A stretch of DNA of 64,000 nt, taken from contig NZ_FXTN01000012.1 in the NCBI RefSeq assembly GCF_900182595.1, forward strand, positions 1 through 64,000, read 5' to 3'. The position numbers and the translations under genes are program-made. This document shows, one piece after another, positions 25,005-33,640 of the stretch; position 1 is the first letter of the stretch; the number at the start of each line of letters is the position of its first letter. The notes beneath the pieces were generated by a model that ran no database searches, was not told the origin of the DNA, and saw nothing but the letters and a program-made list of their open reading frames with translations. This DNA is from Pedobacter westerhofensis (GTDB taxonomy: Bacteria > Bacteroidota > Bacteroidia > Sphingobacteriales > Sphingobacteriaceae).

Positions 25005-25490
25005 ATGCGCTCCACTCATCCCGATAATTTTGACGCCGTAACACGATTGTTGGCAACAGAAATTACAAGAAAAAAGGAATTCCAGGAAATGACCGAATTG
25101 CTGTCATTTATCTGCCATACTCCCATAGCCATGATTAGCCTGACAGGACGTGATAAACAATACATCAAATTTAAAGTGGGCATAGATCTGCAGGAACAAT
25201 TGAAGGAGGATACATTCTGTCAGTATATCAGCGAAGCACAGCAGATGCTGATTATTCCGGATGCGACTAAAGACCAGCGTTTCTTTGATAACCCTTTGGT
25301 GGTAAAGGCGCCCTTTATCCGGTTTTATGCAGGAATGCCACTGATCACCCGAAGCGGCATCAGGGTTGGAAGTATCTGTGTGCTGGGGAGAATACCAAAA
25401 GAACTGAGCGCTACACAAAAACACAGGATGAGAGTGCTCTGCAAACGTATCTCAGAAATGATTGAACTGGAGTTTAGCCAGGTGGCTTAA
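25005..25490 (+). CDS. Small GAF-domain protein
   Basis: The protein is essentially one GAF domain of about 161 residues, a small-molecule or redox-sensing fold. Recognisable parts are TPIAMISLTGRDKQYIKFKV near the start, TFCQYI, and the late strand FYAGMPLITRSGIRVGSICV. No output domain is attached. The frame is open from a TTG at 24981, but the ATG at 25005 gives the natural GAF beginning. It might supply a signal to one of the nearby kinases or be a methionine-sulfoxide-reductase-like enzyme; no catalytic Cys pattern for the latter is seen. Confidence 0.8.
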   Translation: MRSTHPDNFDAVTRLLATEITRKKEFQEMTELLSFICHTPIAMISLTGRDKQYIKFKVGIDLQEQLKEDTFCQYISEAQQMLIIPDATKDQRFFDNPLVVKAPFIRFYAGMPLITRSGIRVGSICVLGRIPKELSATQKHRMRVLCKRISEMIELEFSQVA

Positions 25491-25557
25491 CAATTTGCGT
25501 GTAAACAGGCCATTGATTTGTATTTCATTCTGTACTTTTAGCTTTCCGAATTGAAAT

Positions 25558-27531
25558 ATGAACAAAACTCTCTTACTTACCGCTGTTTGCGGCGCGATGT
25601 TGTCTTCTGTTTGCGCGCAAACCAAACCTGCAGCCGGAAATTACCAGCCATCGGGGATTTTCTCTCCAAACTTTTACACCCATAGGGGCGATGAGTTCCG
25701 CACGGCAGAAGGCCGGCCGGGGCCAAGGTACTGGCAAAATCATGCTGATTACCAAATCAGTGCTACCCTGGATACGCTGAGCAACACACTGACTGCGGCA
25801 GAAAATATTACCTATACCAATAACAGCCCGAATGTGCTGAGCTCGCTGTGGCTGCAAATTGATCAGCAGATCTATAAAAAAGGTGCGCGCTCCAAGTCTT
25901 CTGGTGGAAGCTACACTTTTGATGACACTACGGAAGGGAACCAGTTCAAATCTGTCCATATTGTGGTGAATGGCAAAAAACAGCCTGCAAATTATGTGAT
26001 CACGGATACACGGATGCAGATCCGTTTGCCCGAGGCGCTGGCAGCAGGCGGGGCTAAGATTAATATCCTGATCGAATATGCATATACGGTGCCGGGAGCA
26101 TTTGGCAGCCGCACGGATTTTGCGGTTACAAAAAACGGAAAGATCTTTGAAATTGCACAGTGGTACCCAAGGATGTGCGTATACGACGATTCAAGAGGAT
26201 GGGACACACTGCCATTTTTAGGCAGCGGCGAGTTTTATCTTGAATATGGCGATTTTGATTATAAAATTACGGTACCCTGGGATGTGATTGTGGCCGGCTC
26301 CGGCGAGTTGCAAAATCCCAGGGAGGTGCTTACTGCGCTCCAGAACAAAAGAATGGAAGCCGCAAAGAGCAGTGACCAGACAGTGATGATCAGGACAGCG
26401 GCAGAATTGAATGACCCTGCATCGAGACCTGTACAAAAGGGAAGCCTCACATGGCACTTTATCATGAGAAATACCCGCGATGTGGCCTTTGGCGCTTCAA
26501 AAGCATTTATATGGGACGCAGCAAGGATTAACCTTCCGGAAGGAAAAAAATCACTGGCCATGTCTGTTTATCCTGTGGAGAGCGCGGGCAATGACAGGTG
26601 GGGGCGCTCAACAGAATACCTGAAAGGCTCAATCGAACATTTTTCTGAGAAATGGTATCCCTATCCTTACCCGGTTGCGATCAATGAAGCAGGAATAGCC
26701 GGCGGCATGGAGTATCCGGGGATTCTTTTCGATGGCATTAACGATAAAGGAAAAGAACTGTTTTGGGTAACTGCGCACGAAATAGGGCACAACTGGTTCC
26801 CGATGATCGTTGGCTCAGACGAACGCCGCTATCCATGGATGGATGAGGGCTTCAATACTTTTATTGATGTTTATGCCTCGGATGTGTTTAACAAAGGAGA
26901 ATATGCACCAAAAAGGGACAGTGAGTATGCTGAAAACCAGGGAAATCCGGCAGATGAAATCATTCCTTTCATCACTGACCCTGAGGCGCCTGTGATTATG
27001 ACTGCTGCTGACGCGATTCCGGAGAAATACAGACATGCCTATGCTTATTTTAAACCTGCTTTCGGGATGATCCTGCTGAGGGAACAAATCCTGGGGCCTG
27101 AACGGTTTGATTATGCTTTCCGTCAGTATATTGCAGATTGGGCGTATAAACACCCTACACCATATGATTTTTTCCATGCTATGGAAAATGGTGCGGGCGA
27201 AGATCTCTCCTGGTTCTGGAAAGGCTGGTTTTATCATAACTGGAAACTGGACCAATCGGTACTGGATGTGACTTACAGCGGCAATTCCGGGAAGAAATTT
27301 GTACAGGTTAGGGTTGCCAACCTGGAGAAAATGGTGATGCCTGTAAACATTGCCGTTACATTTACGGATGGTACTGTTTATACACAGGTGCTGCCGGTTG
27401 AAACCTGGCTGATCAATAAAATACATGTGCTGAGAATTGCCTCGGAGAAAAAAGTAAAATCCGTGGAATTGGATCCTGAGCATAAACTGCCGGATGTAAA
27501 CCGCAGGAATAATTTGCTGAAAATGAATTAA
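25558..27531 (+). CDS. M1-family metallopeptidase, secreted (second copy)
   Basis: The 657-residue protein has a signal peptide (MNKTLLLTAVCGAMLSSVCA) and the M1 zinc site HEIGH near residue 407, with the third ligand in the following WMDEGF and a GAMEN-type motif GGMEYPG near 382. It is more canonical than the paralogue at 17056-18921. It is expected to remove amino acids from peptides outside the cytoplasm. Its stop codon overlaps, on the opposite strand, the stop of a decayed kinase gene. Confidence 0.9.
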   Translation: MNKTLLLTAVCGAMLSSVCAQTKPAAGNYQPSGIFSPNFYTHRGDEFRTAEGRPGPRYWQNHADYQISATLDTLSNTLTAAENITYTNNSPNVLSSLWLQIDQQIYKKGARSKSSGGSYTFDDTTEGNQFKSVHIVVNGKKQPANYVITDTRMQIRLPEALAAGGAKINILIEYAYTVPGAFGSRTDFAVTKNGKIFEIAQWYPRMCVYDDSRGWDTLPFLGSGEFYLEYGDFDYKITVPWDVIVAGSGELQNPREVLTALQNKRMEAAKSSDQTVMIRTAAELNDPASRPVQKGSLTWHFIMRNTRDVAFGASKAFIWDAARINLPEGKKSLAMSVYPVESAGNDRWGRSTEYLKGSIEHFSEKWYPYPYPVAINEAGIAGGMEYPGILFDGINDKGKELFWVTAHEIGHNWFPMIVGSDERRYPWMDEGFNTFIDVYASDVFNKGEYAPKRDSEYAENQGNPADEIIPFITDPEAPVIMTAADAIPEKYRHAYAYFKPAFGMILLREQILGPERFDYAFRQYIADWAYKHPTPYDFFHAMENGAGEDLSWFWKGWFYHNWKLDQSVLDVTYSGNSGKKFVQVRVANLEKMVMPVNIAVTFTDGTVYTQVLPVETWLINKIHVLRIASEKKVKSVELDPEHKLPDVNRRNNLLKMN

Positions 27532-28045
27532 GTTGTTTGAATAACAGGGGCAGGGAGCGTAAAGAAAAAAGTACTTCCCTGCCCTTTGATACTTTCCACC
27601 CAGTTCCGGCCACCGTGATCACCGATGATCCGGGAACAGATAAATAAACTCATTCCCTTCCGTTAAACACACTGGTGATATCCTCAACGCGGTAAAATTT
27701 ATCAAATATTTTGTGCAGTTCTTATTCAGAAATGCCTATTCTCTGGTCAGTTACCGAAAACAGCAGGTCGCCATTCTCCATAAATCTGGCGTCCAGCAGA
27801 ATCTGTTTGGCCCCGGGCGAATATTTGGCTGCATTGCACACGATCTTTATAAGCACCTGTTCCATCCTCAGCTTACCAATGCTGACCATCCGGCTTTCAT
27901 CCATGGTAATGATCAGTTCATGAGAAGGTACCAGCTGAGGGATCAGACCGGCCATCTGATTCAGATATCCGTTAAAATCTGCCAGTTCAAGATTATACTG
28001 ACAGGCATTAATAACTGTGACTTCTGTGGTTTGACGTTTATATTT
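27528..28045 (-). pseudogene. Remnant of a sensor histidine kinase (ATPase domain)
   Basis: On the minus strand the frame reads from about 28045 through QYNLELADFNGYL, EQVLIKIVCNAAKYSP (a decayed N box) and VTDQRIGISE, then hits a stop at 27722. In the same kinase order it continues ELHKIFDKFYRVED (F box). After a further stop or frame change comes a readable tail ICSRIIGDHGG, WVESIKGQGST and FFFTLPAP, the usual kinase C-terminus. The normal GLGLG loop is destroyed. No PAS or phospho-His part remains upstream. Its closest look-alike in this window is the C-terminus of the kinase at 21158-23425. Confidence 0.85.
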
Positions 28046-28241
28046 TATGGTAAATCAAACAGGAAAAACTATTGTTTTAATCAGGATAATTTTAGGTTTA
28101 TTACTGTGCTTTCTTGTTTTTGTGAATCTGAGTCAACTTATATCGCAAATTATCCATTGTATTAACGATAAGTGCCTTTTGATAGTTAATTTATATCAAT
28201 TCAGGTGTGGATAACATGTGGATTATTCCTTTGATTATAAA

Positions 28242-28272
28242 TTTGGATGTTTGAGTTAAAATCTTAAATTTG
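28242..28272 (+). promoter_or_regulatory. Promoter of the ECF sigma-factor gene
   Basis: TTTG at 28242-28245 and TAAATTTG at 28265-28272 are 19 bases apart, an exact fit to TTTG-N19-TAnnTTTG. The start of transcription should be near 28279, about 14 bases before the sigma ATG. The sigma gene is thus read by the housekeeping polymerase. Confidence 0.85.
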
Positions 28273-28292
28273 ATTTAACCAAATATTTACCT

Positions 28293-28859
28293 ATGTCTAC
28301 ATCTCTGCCCAACCTGGCTGAATTGATCAGCCATATCACTTTATACAATAGCGAGAAAGCATACAGGCAGCTTTTTAAACTGCTCTATCCATCATTATAC
28401 AGATTTTGCCACTGTCTGCTGAAGTCGAGGGAGCTGGCGGAAGAGACGGCCAATGACGTCATGATCACGCTTTGGCGTAACAGGCAACATCTCAGTGAAA
28501 TTCAAAATGTGAGGGTGTATAGTTTTGTAATTGCGCGTAACCTTTCGCTGAATGTCCTGAACAGGGGCAGGAAGAGAGATATGGTTGCACTGGAGGATAT
28601 CATGATAGAGATTGAACTGGATACGCCCAATCCGGAACAGCTCCTGATTAACGGCGAACTGAAGAAAAAACTGGAGAACGCAACCAGCGCGCTCCCTGCC
28701 CGCAGTAAACTGGTTTTTAAACTGATCAGGGAAGACGGCCTGAGCTACAAAGAAACCGCAGAAATCCTGAATATTTCTGTTAAAACTGTTGATGCACATT
28801 TGGTTACGGCAGTTAAAAAATTAACGGCCATTCTGAAGGCCGAGTTTAAGCTTATGTAA
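28293..28859 (+). CDS. ECF-type RNA polymerase sigma factor
   Basis: The 188-residue protein has sigma region 2 (YPSLYRFCHCLLKSRELAEE, then VMITLWRN) and region 4 with a helix-turn-helix (GLSYKETAEILNISVKTVDA). This layout is usual for the Bacteroidota FecI-like sigma factors next to FecR and SusC genes. It should direct transcription of the following SusC/SusD locus when released by the FecR protein encoded 80 bases downstream. It is read from its own promoter at 28242-28272. Confidence 0.92.
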   Translation: MSTSLPNLAELISHITLYNSEKAYRQLFKLLYPSLYRFCHCLLKSRELAEETANDVMITLWRNRQHLSEIQNVRVYSFVIARNLSLNVLNRGRKRDMVALEDIMIEIELDTPNPEQLLINGELKKKLENATSALPARSKLVFKLIREDGLSYKETAEILNISVKTVDAHLVTAVKKLTAILKAEFKLM

Positions 28860-28939
28860 TTTTTTTTCAAATTGTACTAGGGAGTTTTTGAATATTTGGT
28901 GTCCTATTACCTGCAAACCAAAAATAAACTTTCTGCGGT

Positions 28940-30001
28940 GTGATGGATACCAACAAAATCATAGAATTATTGGCCAGGAAAATGGCTGGTGAAGCTACGG
29001 CCGAAGAACTTAAACAGCTGGATGAACTGATTTTGAGATATCCCGATGCTGTTTATTATGAGGAGATCCTGAAAGAGATCTGGGAAGCATCTGCCGGCAA
29101 TGCGGAGGATGTCCCTGATCCGGGACAGGCTTATCTCTTGCACCAGCTTAAATACCATCAGGACTTTCCTGTTCAGGCAGACCATGCCACAAAATCTGCA
29201 GAACCTTCTGAAAATATGTTTTCGCTCGCTGTGGGCATGCTGATCGTATTGCTGGTTTGTTTTACCTACTGGAATGTACGGGACAAAGGCGGGCCGGAAA
29301 TCCGGATTTCTGTTGCTAAGGGAATGCGCAGGAATTTTGTGCTGCCCGATGGTACGCTGGTTTGGCTCAACTCAGGCAGTAAGCTTTCCTATGCTGCTGA
29401 TTTTAATCAAAAAGATGCCCGGAAGGTACATCTGGAGGGAGAGGCTTTCTTTGATGTGAAACATCTTGCTGGCAGGCCTTTTATCGTGCATACGGAAAAA
29501 ATATCTGTCAAAGTACTGGGGACAGCCTTCAATATCCAGGCTTATCCCGAAGACAGGACTTCTGAAGCCACACTGCTGCGTGGCTCTATCGAATTGTATG
29601 TGAATGGCAGTGCTAAACAAAAAGTGATCCTAAGCCCCTCGGAGAAATTTGCTTTCAGGGAGGAGCGTTCCCGACAGAAAAGCAATATCCGTACTAAGGG
29701 CACAAGGAACCTGATACTGATTGACCATGTGAAGCCGCTGAAAATAGGCAGCTCAGAATACATTGAAGAAACATCATGGAAGGATAACAGGCTGGTATTC
29801 AAAAATGAGTCCCTGGCTGAACTGAAGCCAAAGTTTGAACGCTGGTTTAATGTGAAGATCAGTATGGAATCGCCTTTAACAGGCACTTACCGGTTTACCG
29901 GCGTATTTACAAAAGAAAGTATTACAGAAGCCTTAACGGCTATGCAGCTCATCAAACCATTCACCTTTAAACTTTCAGCACATGACGTGATTATCCATTA
30001 A
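28940..30001 (+). CDS. FecR-family anti-sigma factor
   Basis: The 353-residue inner-membrane protein has a cytoplasmic N-terminus that should bind the sigma factor, one transmembrane helix (FSLAVGMLIVLLVCFTYW, about residues 93-110) and a periplasmic FecR domain (NFVLPDGTLVWLNSGSKLSY, then HLEGEAFFDV). The C-terminal part SMESPLTGTYRFTG is the STN-like module often found at this end. It should pass the signal from the STN domain of the downstream SusC to the sigma factor. Two hairpins separate it from that gene. Confidence 0.92.
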   Translation: MMDTNKIIELLARKMAGEATAEELKQLDELILRYPDAVYYEEILKEIWEASAGNAEDVPDPGQAYLLHQLKYHQDFPVQADHATKSAEPSENMFSLAVGMLIVLLVCFTYWNVRDKGGPEIRISVAKGMRRNFVLPDGTLVWLNSGSKLSYAADFNQKDARKVHLEGEAFFDVKHLAGRPFIVHTEKISVKVLGTAFNIQAYPEDRTSEATLLRGSIELYVNGSAKQKVILSPSEKFAFREERSRQKSNIRTKGTRNLILIDHVKPLKIGSSEYIEETSWKDNRLVFKNESLAELKPKFERWFNVKISMESPLTGTYRFTGVFTKESITEALTAMQLIKPFTFKLSAHDVIIH

Positions 30002-30002
30002 A

Positions 30003-30036
30003 AAAGGGGAGAATGCGACCAACATTCTTCCCCTTT
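30003..30036 (+). terminator. Attenuator-like terminator between fecR and susC
   Basis: AAAGGGGAGAATG and CATTCTTCCCCTTT pair with one bulged T around a 7-base loop. A second small hairpin, GGTAGT-AAA-ACTACC (30048-30062), follows. The structures lie between the regulator genes and susC, so they may limit how much susC is read from the sigma/fecR promoter. The T-run is short (three T). Confidence 0.6.
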
Positions 30037-30096
30037 AACCTTCAAACGGTAGTAAAACTACCATTGTTCGATTGCTAAACTTTGAAAAACTAATCT

Positions 30097-33000
30097 ATGA
30101 AAAAAAAGGGATTGTTCAATGCAGGCGTATGCATCCGATTTTCCACAAAAAAACTATTGATCATGTTAAACTGGATTTTCGTTTTGTCGTTTGCCTGCTG
30201 TCTTCAGGCTGCTGCGGCCGGCTACGCCCAGGTCAGGAAAGTTGATCTGGAATTCCGGCACCTGAAGCTGAAGGACGCGCTGACCACGCTGGAAAATAAA
30301 GGGCAGTTGCGGCTGCTGTACAGTGAAGAAGATCTTCCGGCAGATAAGGTCATTGATCTGGTAAACAGTAATATATTGATTGCGGATGCATTGGATATGC
30401 TGCTGAAGGATACCGGGCTGAAATTTCAGCTGCTGGAAGACGGGTTGGTTGTGATCCGTCCCACAACTGCAGCGGCAGATGTTATTGTGAAGGGAACTGT
30501 TACTGATGCCAGAGGCCAGGCATTACCGGGCGTGAGCGTAAAGTTAAAGAATACACCAATAGCGATCAGCACCGATGCTGCGGGTAAGTTCAGCCTGAAA
30601 GTACCTGAGAACGGGACGCTTGTTTTTTCTTTTATGGGTTTTGTTACCCAGGAGGTGGCTGTTGGCGGACAGTCTGTAATCAATGTGAAGCTGATGGAAA
30701 ATAGTCAGGCATTGTCCGAAATCGTGGTAGTGGGTTATGGTACGCAGAAGAAAGCCGTGGTATCTGGAGCGGTGACGGCTGTGAAGGGGTCTGAACTTGC
30801 CAAAACACCAACCGCTAATTTATCCAATTCCCTTGCAGGCCGGCTTCCCGGCGTTACCGCAGTACAAACCAGCGGGGAACCGGGCTATGATGGCTCTACG
30901 ATTCGCATCCGCGGCGTAAACTCACTGGGAAATAATAATGCACTCATTGTGATTGATGGGGTTCCCAACCGCGCCGGGGGACTTGAGCGGATCAATCCCA
31001 ATGATGTGGAAAGCGTATCTGTGCTTAAAGATGCTTCTGCTGCAATTTATGGTTCGCGGGCAGCAAACGGAGTAATCCTTATTACTACCAAACAGGGGAA
31101 GTCGGGCAAGCCACAACTAACGTATGAGTTTAGCTATGGGCTGCAGCAGCCTACAAGGACACCAAAGATGTCGAGCTCCTCACAGTATGCAGAGATACTG
31201 AACGAGCTGAAGATCTTTGGTGCGGATTTGCCAACGAGTCAGTGGAATGCTGCCTGGCAGGCATTTAACACTACCGGCTCTTACACCAGGCCCGATAATG
31301 GCAGTTTGCTGAGTCCGGCATACCGTCCGGATGAGCTGCAGAAGTTCAAAGATGGTTCTGACCCTTTGCGCTATCCGAATACGGATTGGTTTGGTACTAC
31401 CCTCAAAACCTGGTCGCCCCAGCAAAGACACAACGTGCAGATCAACGGGGGCGCAGAAAACATCAGGTACCTGATCTCGCTGGGATATTTGGACCAGGAC
31501 GGGTACTATGAAAAATCTGCCACCGGTTACCAGCAGTATGACCTGCGGCTGAACCTGGAAACCAATCTCAGCAAATATGTTACTGCAAGCCTGGGGATTA
31601 CCGGGAGGGAAGAAATGCGCAATTATCCTACGGTGGCAGCTGCTGATATTTTCAGGATGCTGGTACGCGGAAAGCCCACTGAGCCTGAAGTATGGCCAAA
31701 CGGCCTGCCCGGGCCGGATATAGAATATGGCTTTAACCCTTATGTGATCACCACAGACCTTACCGGATATAACCGCGACAGGAGAGACTATTTCCAGTCG
31801 ACCGGCAAAATAGAAATCAGGGTTCCCGGTGTGGAGGGTCTGAAATTGACCGGAACTGCGGCCATAGATAAATTCTCGGGCAGGCAAAAGAACTGGCAGA
31901 CACCATGGACGTTATACTACTGGGACAAGAAGAGCTTTGAGCCGGATGGTGTAACGCCTGTGCTGACAGGATCCGTGCGCTCACAGCGTACAGATGCCAG
32001 TTTATCTGAAACCGCGGGAGATCAGCTGGCGGTAAACCTGATGGGGATGCTAAACTATGATAAAAAGATCGGGGAACACAGCCTGGCACTAATGGCGGGG
32101 GTAACGCGCGAAAAGGTAGACAATGATGCCTTTGCCGCGGCCAGAAGGTATTTTCTCTCTACTGCTTTGCAGGAGCTGCTGGCGGGAAGTGACAAAGAAC
32201 AAACGATCACCAATCCGGCTTCTGATCCGTACAGTCTGTTCAGGAGAGCAAGGTTAAGCTATTTTGGAAGAGTGGGTTATAATTATAAGGAAAAGTACCT
32301 TGCAGAATTTCTATGGCGCGCAGACGGGTCTTATATCTTTCCGGAAGACAAGCGGTTTGGGTTCTTTCCCGGTTTGTCGGCAGGCTGGCGTATTTCCGAG
32401 GAACAGTTCTTTAAGGAGGGAGTGCCTTTTGTAGATAACCTCAAATTAAGGGCTTCCTGGGGGCAGATGGGCGCAGAAGCCTACTTTGGTGATGCACTGG
32501 CCGAATATCAGTACCTCAGTACCATAGGTTTTGGAAATTATGTGACCAATAACCAGCAAACGCAAACACTGCATGAAAACAGGGTGCCCAACCTTTCCTT
32601 TGGCTGGGAAGTAGCCAATAATGCCAATGTGGGTTTAGATGCAGCTTTTCTGGGCAACAGGCTCAACCTGGAATTTGATTATTTTTATAATAAGCGGACT
32701 AAGATCCTGATCAGCCGTGCAAATTCTGTTCCGGGCAGCTCCGGGATTACCGATAAACTGCCCCCGGTAAATCTGGGCAAGGTAAACAACAAGGGCTTTG
32801 AATTTAAACTGGGCTTCAATGATAAGATCGGTGAGCTCAGCTATAATGTTAGTGTAAACGGAGGGTATGCGAAGAACAAGATCATTTTCTGGGACGAAAC
32901 TCCGGGGGCGCCCGAATGGCAGCGTTCTACAGGTATGCCAACAGGAACAGGGCTGGTTTACCAGTATGCAGGCGTGTTTAAGGACCAGGCAGAAATTGAT

Positions 33001-33606
33001 GCCAATATGGTTAACTATAGTGCCTTTACCGGAAAGCTACTGCCGGGCGATATGAAATTTGTGGATGTAAATGGTGATGGAAAGATTAACGGAGATGATC
33101 AGGTACGCCTGGACAGGACCAGTACGCCCACTTTTACCGGTGGTTTTAACCTCAGCCTGCAGTACCGCAATTTTGACTTCTCAGCGTTGATCCAGGGAGC
33201 AACAGGCGGAGTACAGAGCGTAGGGCTTACGGAATCAGGGGATATTGGCAATTTCCTGGAATGGTCGTATAGAAACAGGTGGACAATCGACCGGCCCAGC
33301 AGTGAATATCCCCGCCTTTCCAACCGCGGGCAAACTTATTTTACTGATTTAAATATCGCAGGAAATAATACTTACTGGATCCGTAACAATAATTATGTGC
33401 GTGTAAAAAATGTGGAGCTGGGATATACGTTTCCGGGAGAAATCTGTAAGAAAATAGGTCTCTCTGCATTAAGGGTTTATGTGAACGGCCTTAACCTGTT
33501 TACGTTTGACAAGATCAAGATCTGGGACCCTGAATCTACAAACTCCAGTGCCCAGTATTATCCCCAGGCGCGGGTGATCAACTCTGGTATTAAAGCAACT
33601 TTCTAA
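30097..33606 (+). CDS. SusC/RagA-type TonB-dependent receptor with STN signalling domain
   Basis: An outer-membrane import channel of 1169 residues. In order: signal peptide (cleavage near AAAAGYAQ, about 45), STN/secretin domain (LKLKDALTTLENKGQLRLLY, about 54-120), carboxypeptidase-regulatory-like domain (from VIVKGTVTDARG, about 130), the SusC plug (VVVGYGTQ; TIRIRGVNSLGNNNALIVID, about 210-330) and a long beta-barrel. The STN domain is the part that talks to FecR, which fits the sigma/FecR genes upstream. It pairs with the SusD lipoprotein that follows after 4 bases. The imported glycan is probably mannose-containing, judged from the GH92 gene downstream. Confidence 0.94.
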   Translation: MKKKGLFNAGVCIRFSTKKLLIMLNWIFVLSFACCLQAAAAGYAQVRKVDLEFRHLKLKDALTTLENKGQLRLLYSEEDLPADKVIDLVNSNILIADALDMLLKDTGLKFQLLEDGLVVIRPTTAAADVIVKGTVTDARGQALPGVSVKLKNTPIAISTDAAGKFSLKVPENGTLVFSFMGFVTQEVAVGGQSVINVKLMENSQALSEIVVVGYGTQKKAVVSGAVTAVKGSELAKTPTANLSNSLAGRLPGVTAVQTSGEPGYDGSTIRIRGVNSLGNNNALIVIDGVPNRAGGLERINPNDVESVSVLKDASAAIYGSRAANGVILITTKQGKSGKPQLTYEFSYGLQQPTRTPKMSSSSQYAEILNELKIFGADLPTSQWNAAWQAFNTTGSYTRPDNGSLLSPAYRPDELQKFKDGSDPLRYPNTDWFGTTLKTWSPQQRHNVQINGGAENIRYLISLGYLDQDGYYEKSATGYQQYDLRLNLETNLSKYVTASLGITGREEMRNYPTVAAADIFRMLVRGKPTEPEVWPNGLPGPDIEYGFNPYVITTDLTGYNRDRRDYFQSTGKIEIRVPGVEGLKLTGTAAIDKFSGRQKNWQTPWTLYYWDKKSFEPDGVTPVLTGSVRSQRTDASLSETAGDQLAVNLMGMLNYDKKIGEHSLALMAGVTREKVDNDAFAAARRYFLSTALQELLAGSDKEQTITNPASDPYSLFRRARLSYFGRVGYNYKEKYLAEFLWRADGSYIFPEDKRFGFFPGLSAGWRISEEQFFKEGVPFVDNLKLRASWGQMGAEAYFGDALAEYQYLSTIGFGNYVTNNQQTQTLHENRVPNLSFGWEVANNANVGLDAAFLGNRLNLEFDYFYNKRTKILISRANSVPGSSGITDKLPPVNLGKVNNKGFEFKLGFNDKIGELSYNVSVNGGYAKNKIIFWDETPGAPEWQRSTGMPTGTGLVYQYAGVFKDQAEIDANMVNYSAFTGKLLPGDMKFVDVNGDGKINGDDQVRLDRTSTPTFTGGFNLSLQYRNFDFSALIQGATGGVQSVGLTESGDIGNFLEWSYRNRWTIDRPSSEYPRLSNRGQTYFTDLNIAGNNTYWIRNNNYVRVKNVELGYTFPGEICKKIGLSALRVYVNGLNLFTFDKIKIWDPESTNSSAQYYPQARVINSGIKATF

Positions 33607-33640
33607 CCCTATGTCCATGAAGATATTAATATATTGTTCT

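Noticed and set aside
28940..30001. ECF-specific promoter before the fecR gene
   Set aside because: No sequence pair could be singled out in the 80-base gap; without other copies to compare, any choice would be a guess.
31180..31887. Antisense frame of 235 codons inside the SusC gene
   Set aside because: Shadow of the long SusC reading frame; amino-acid content has no recognisable pattern.
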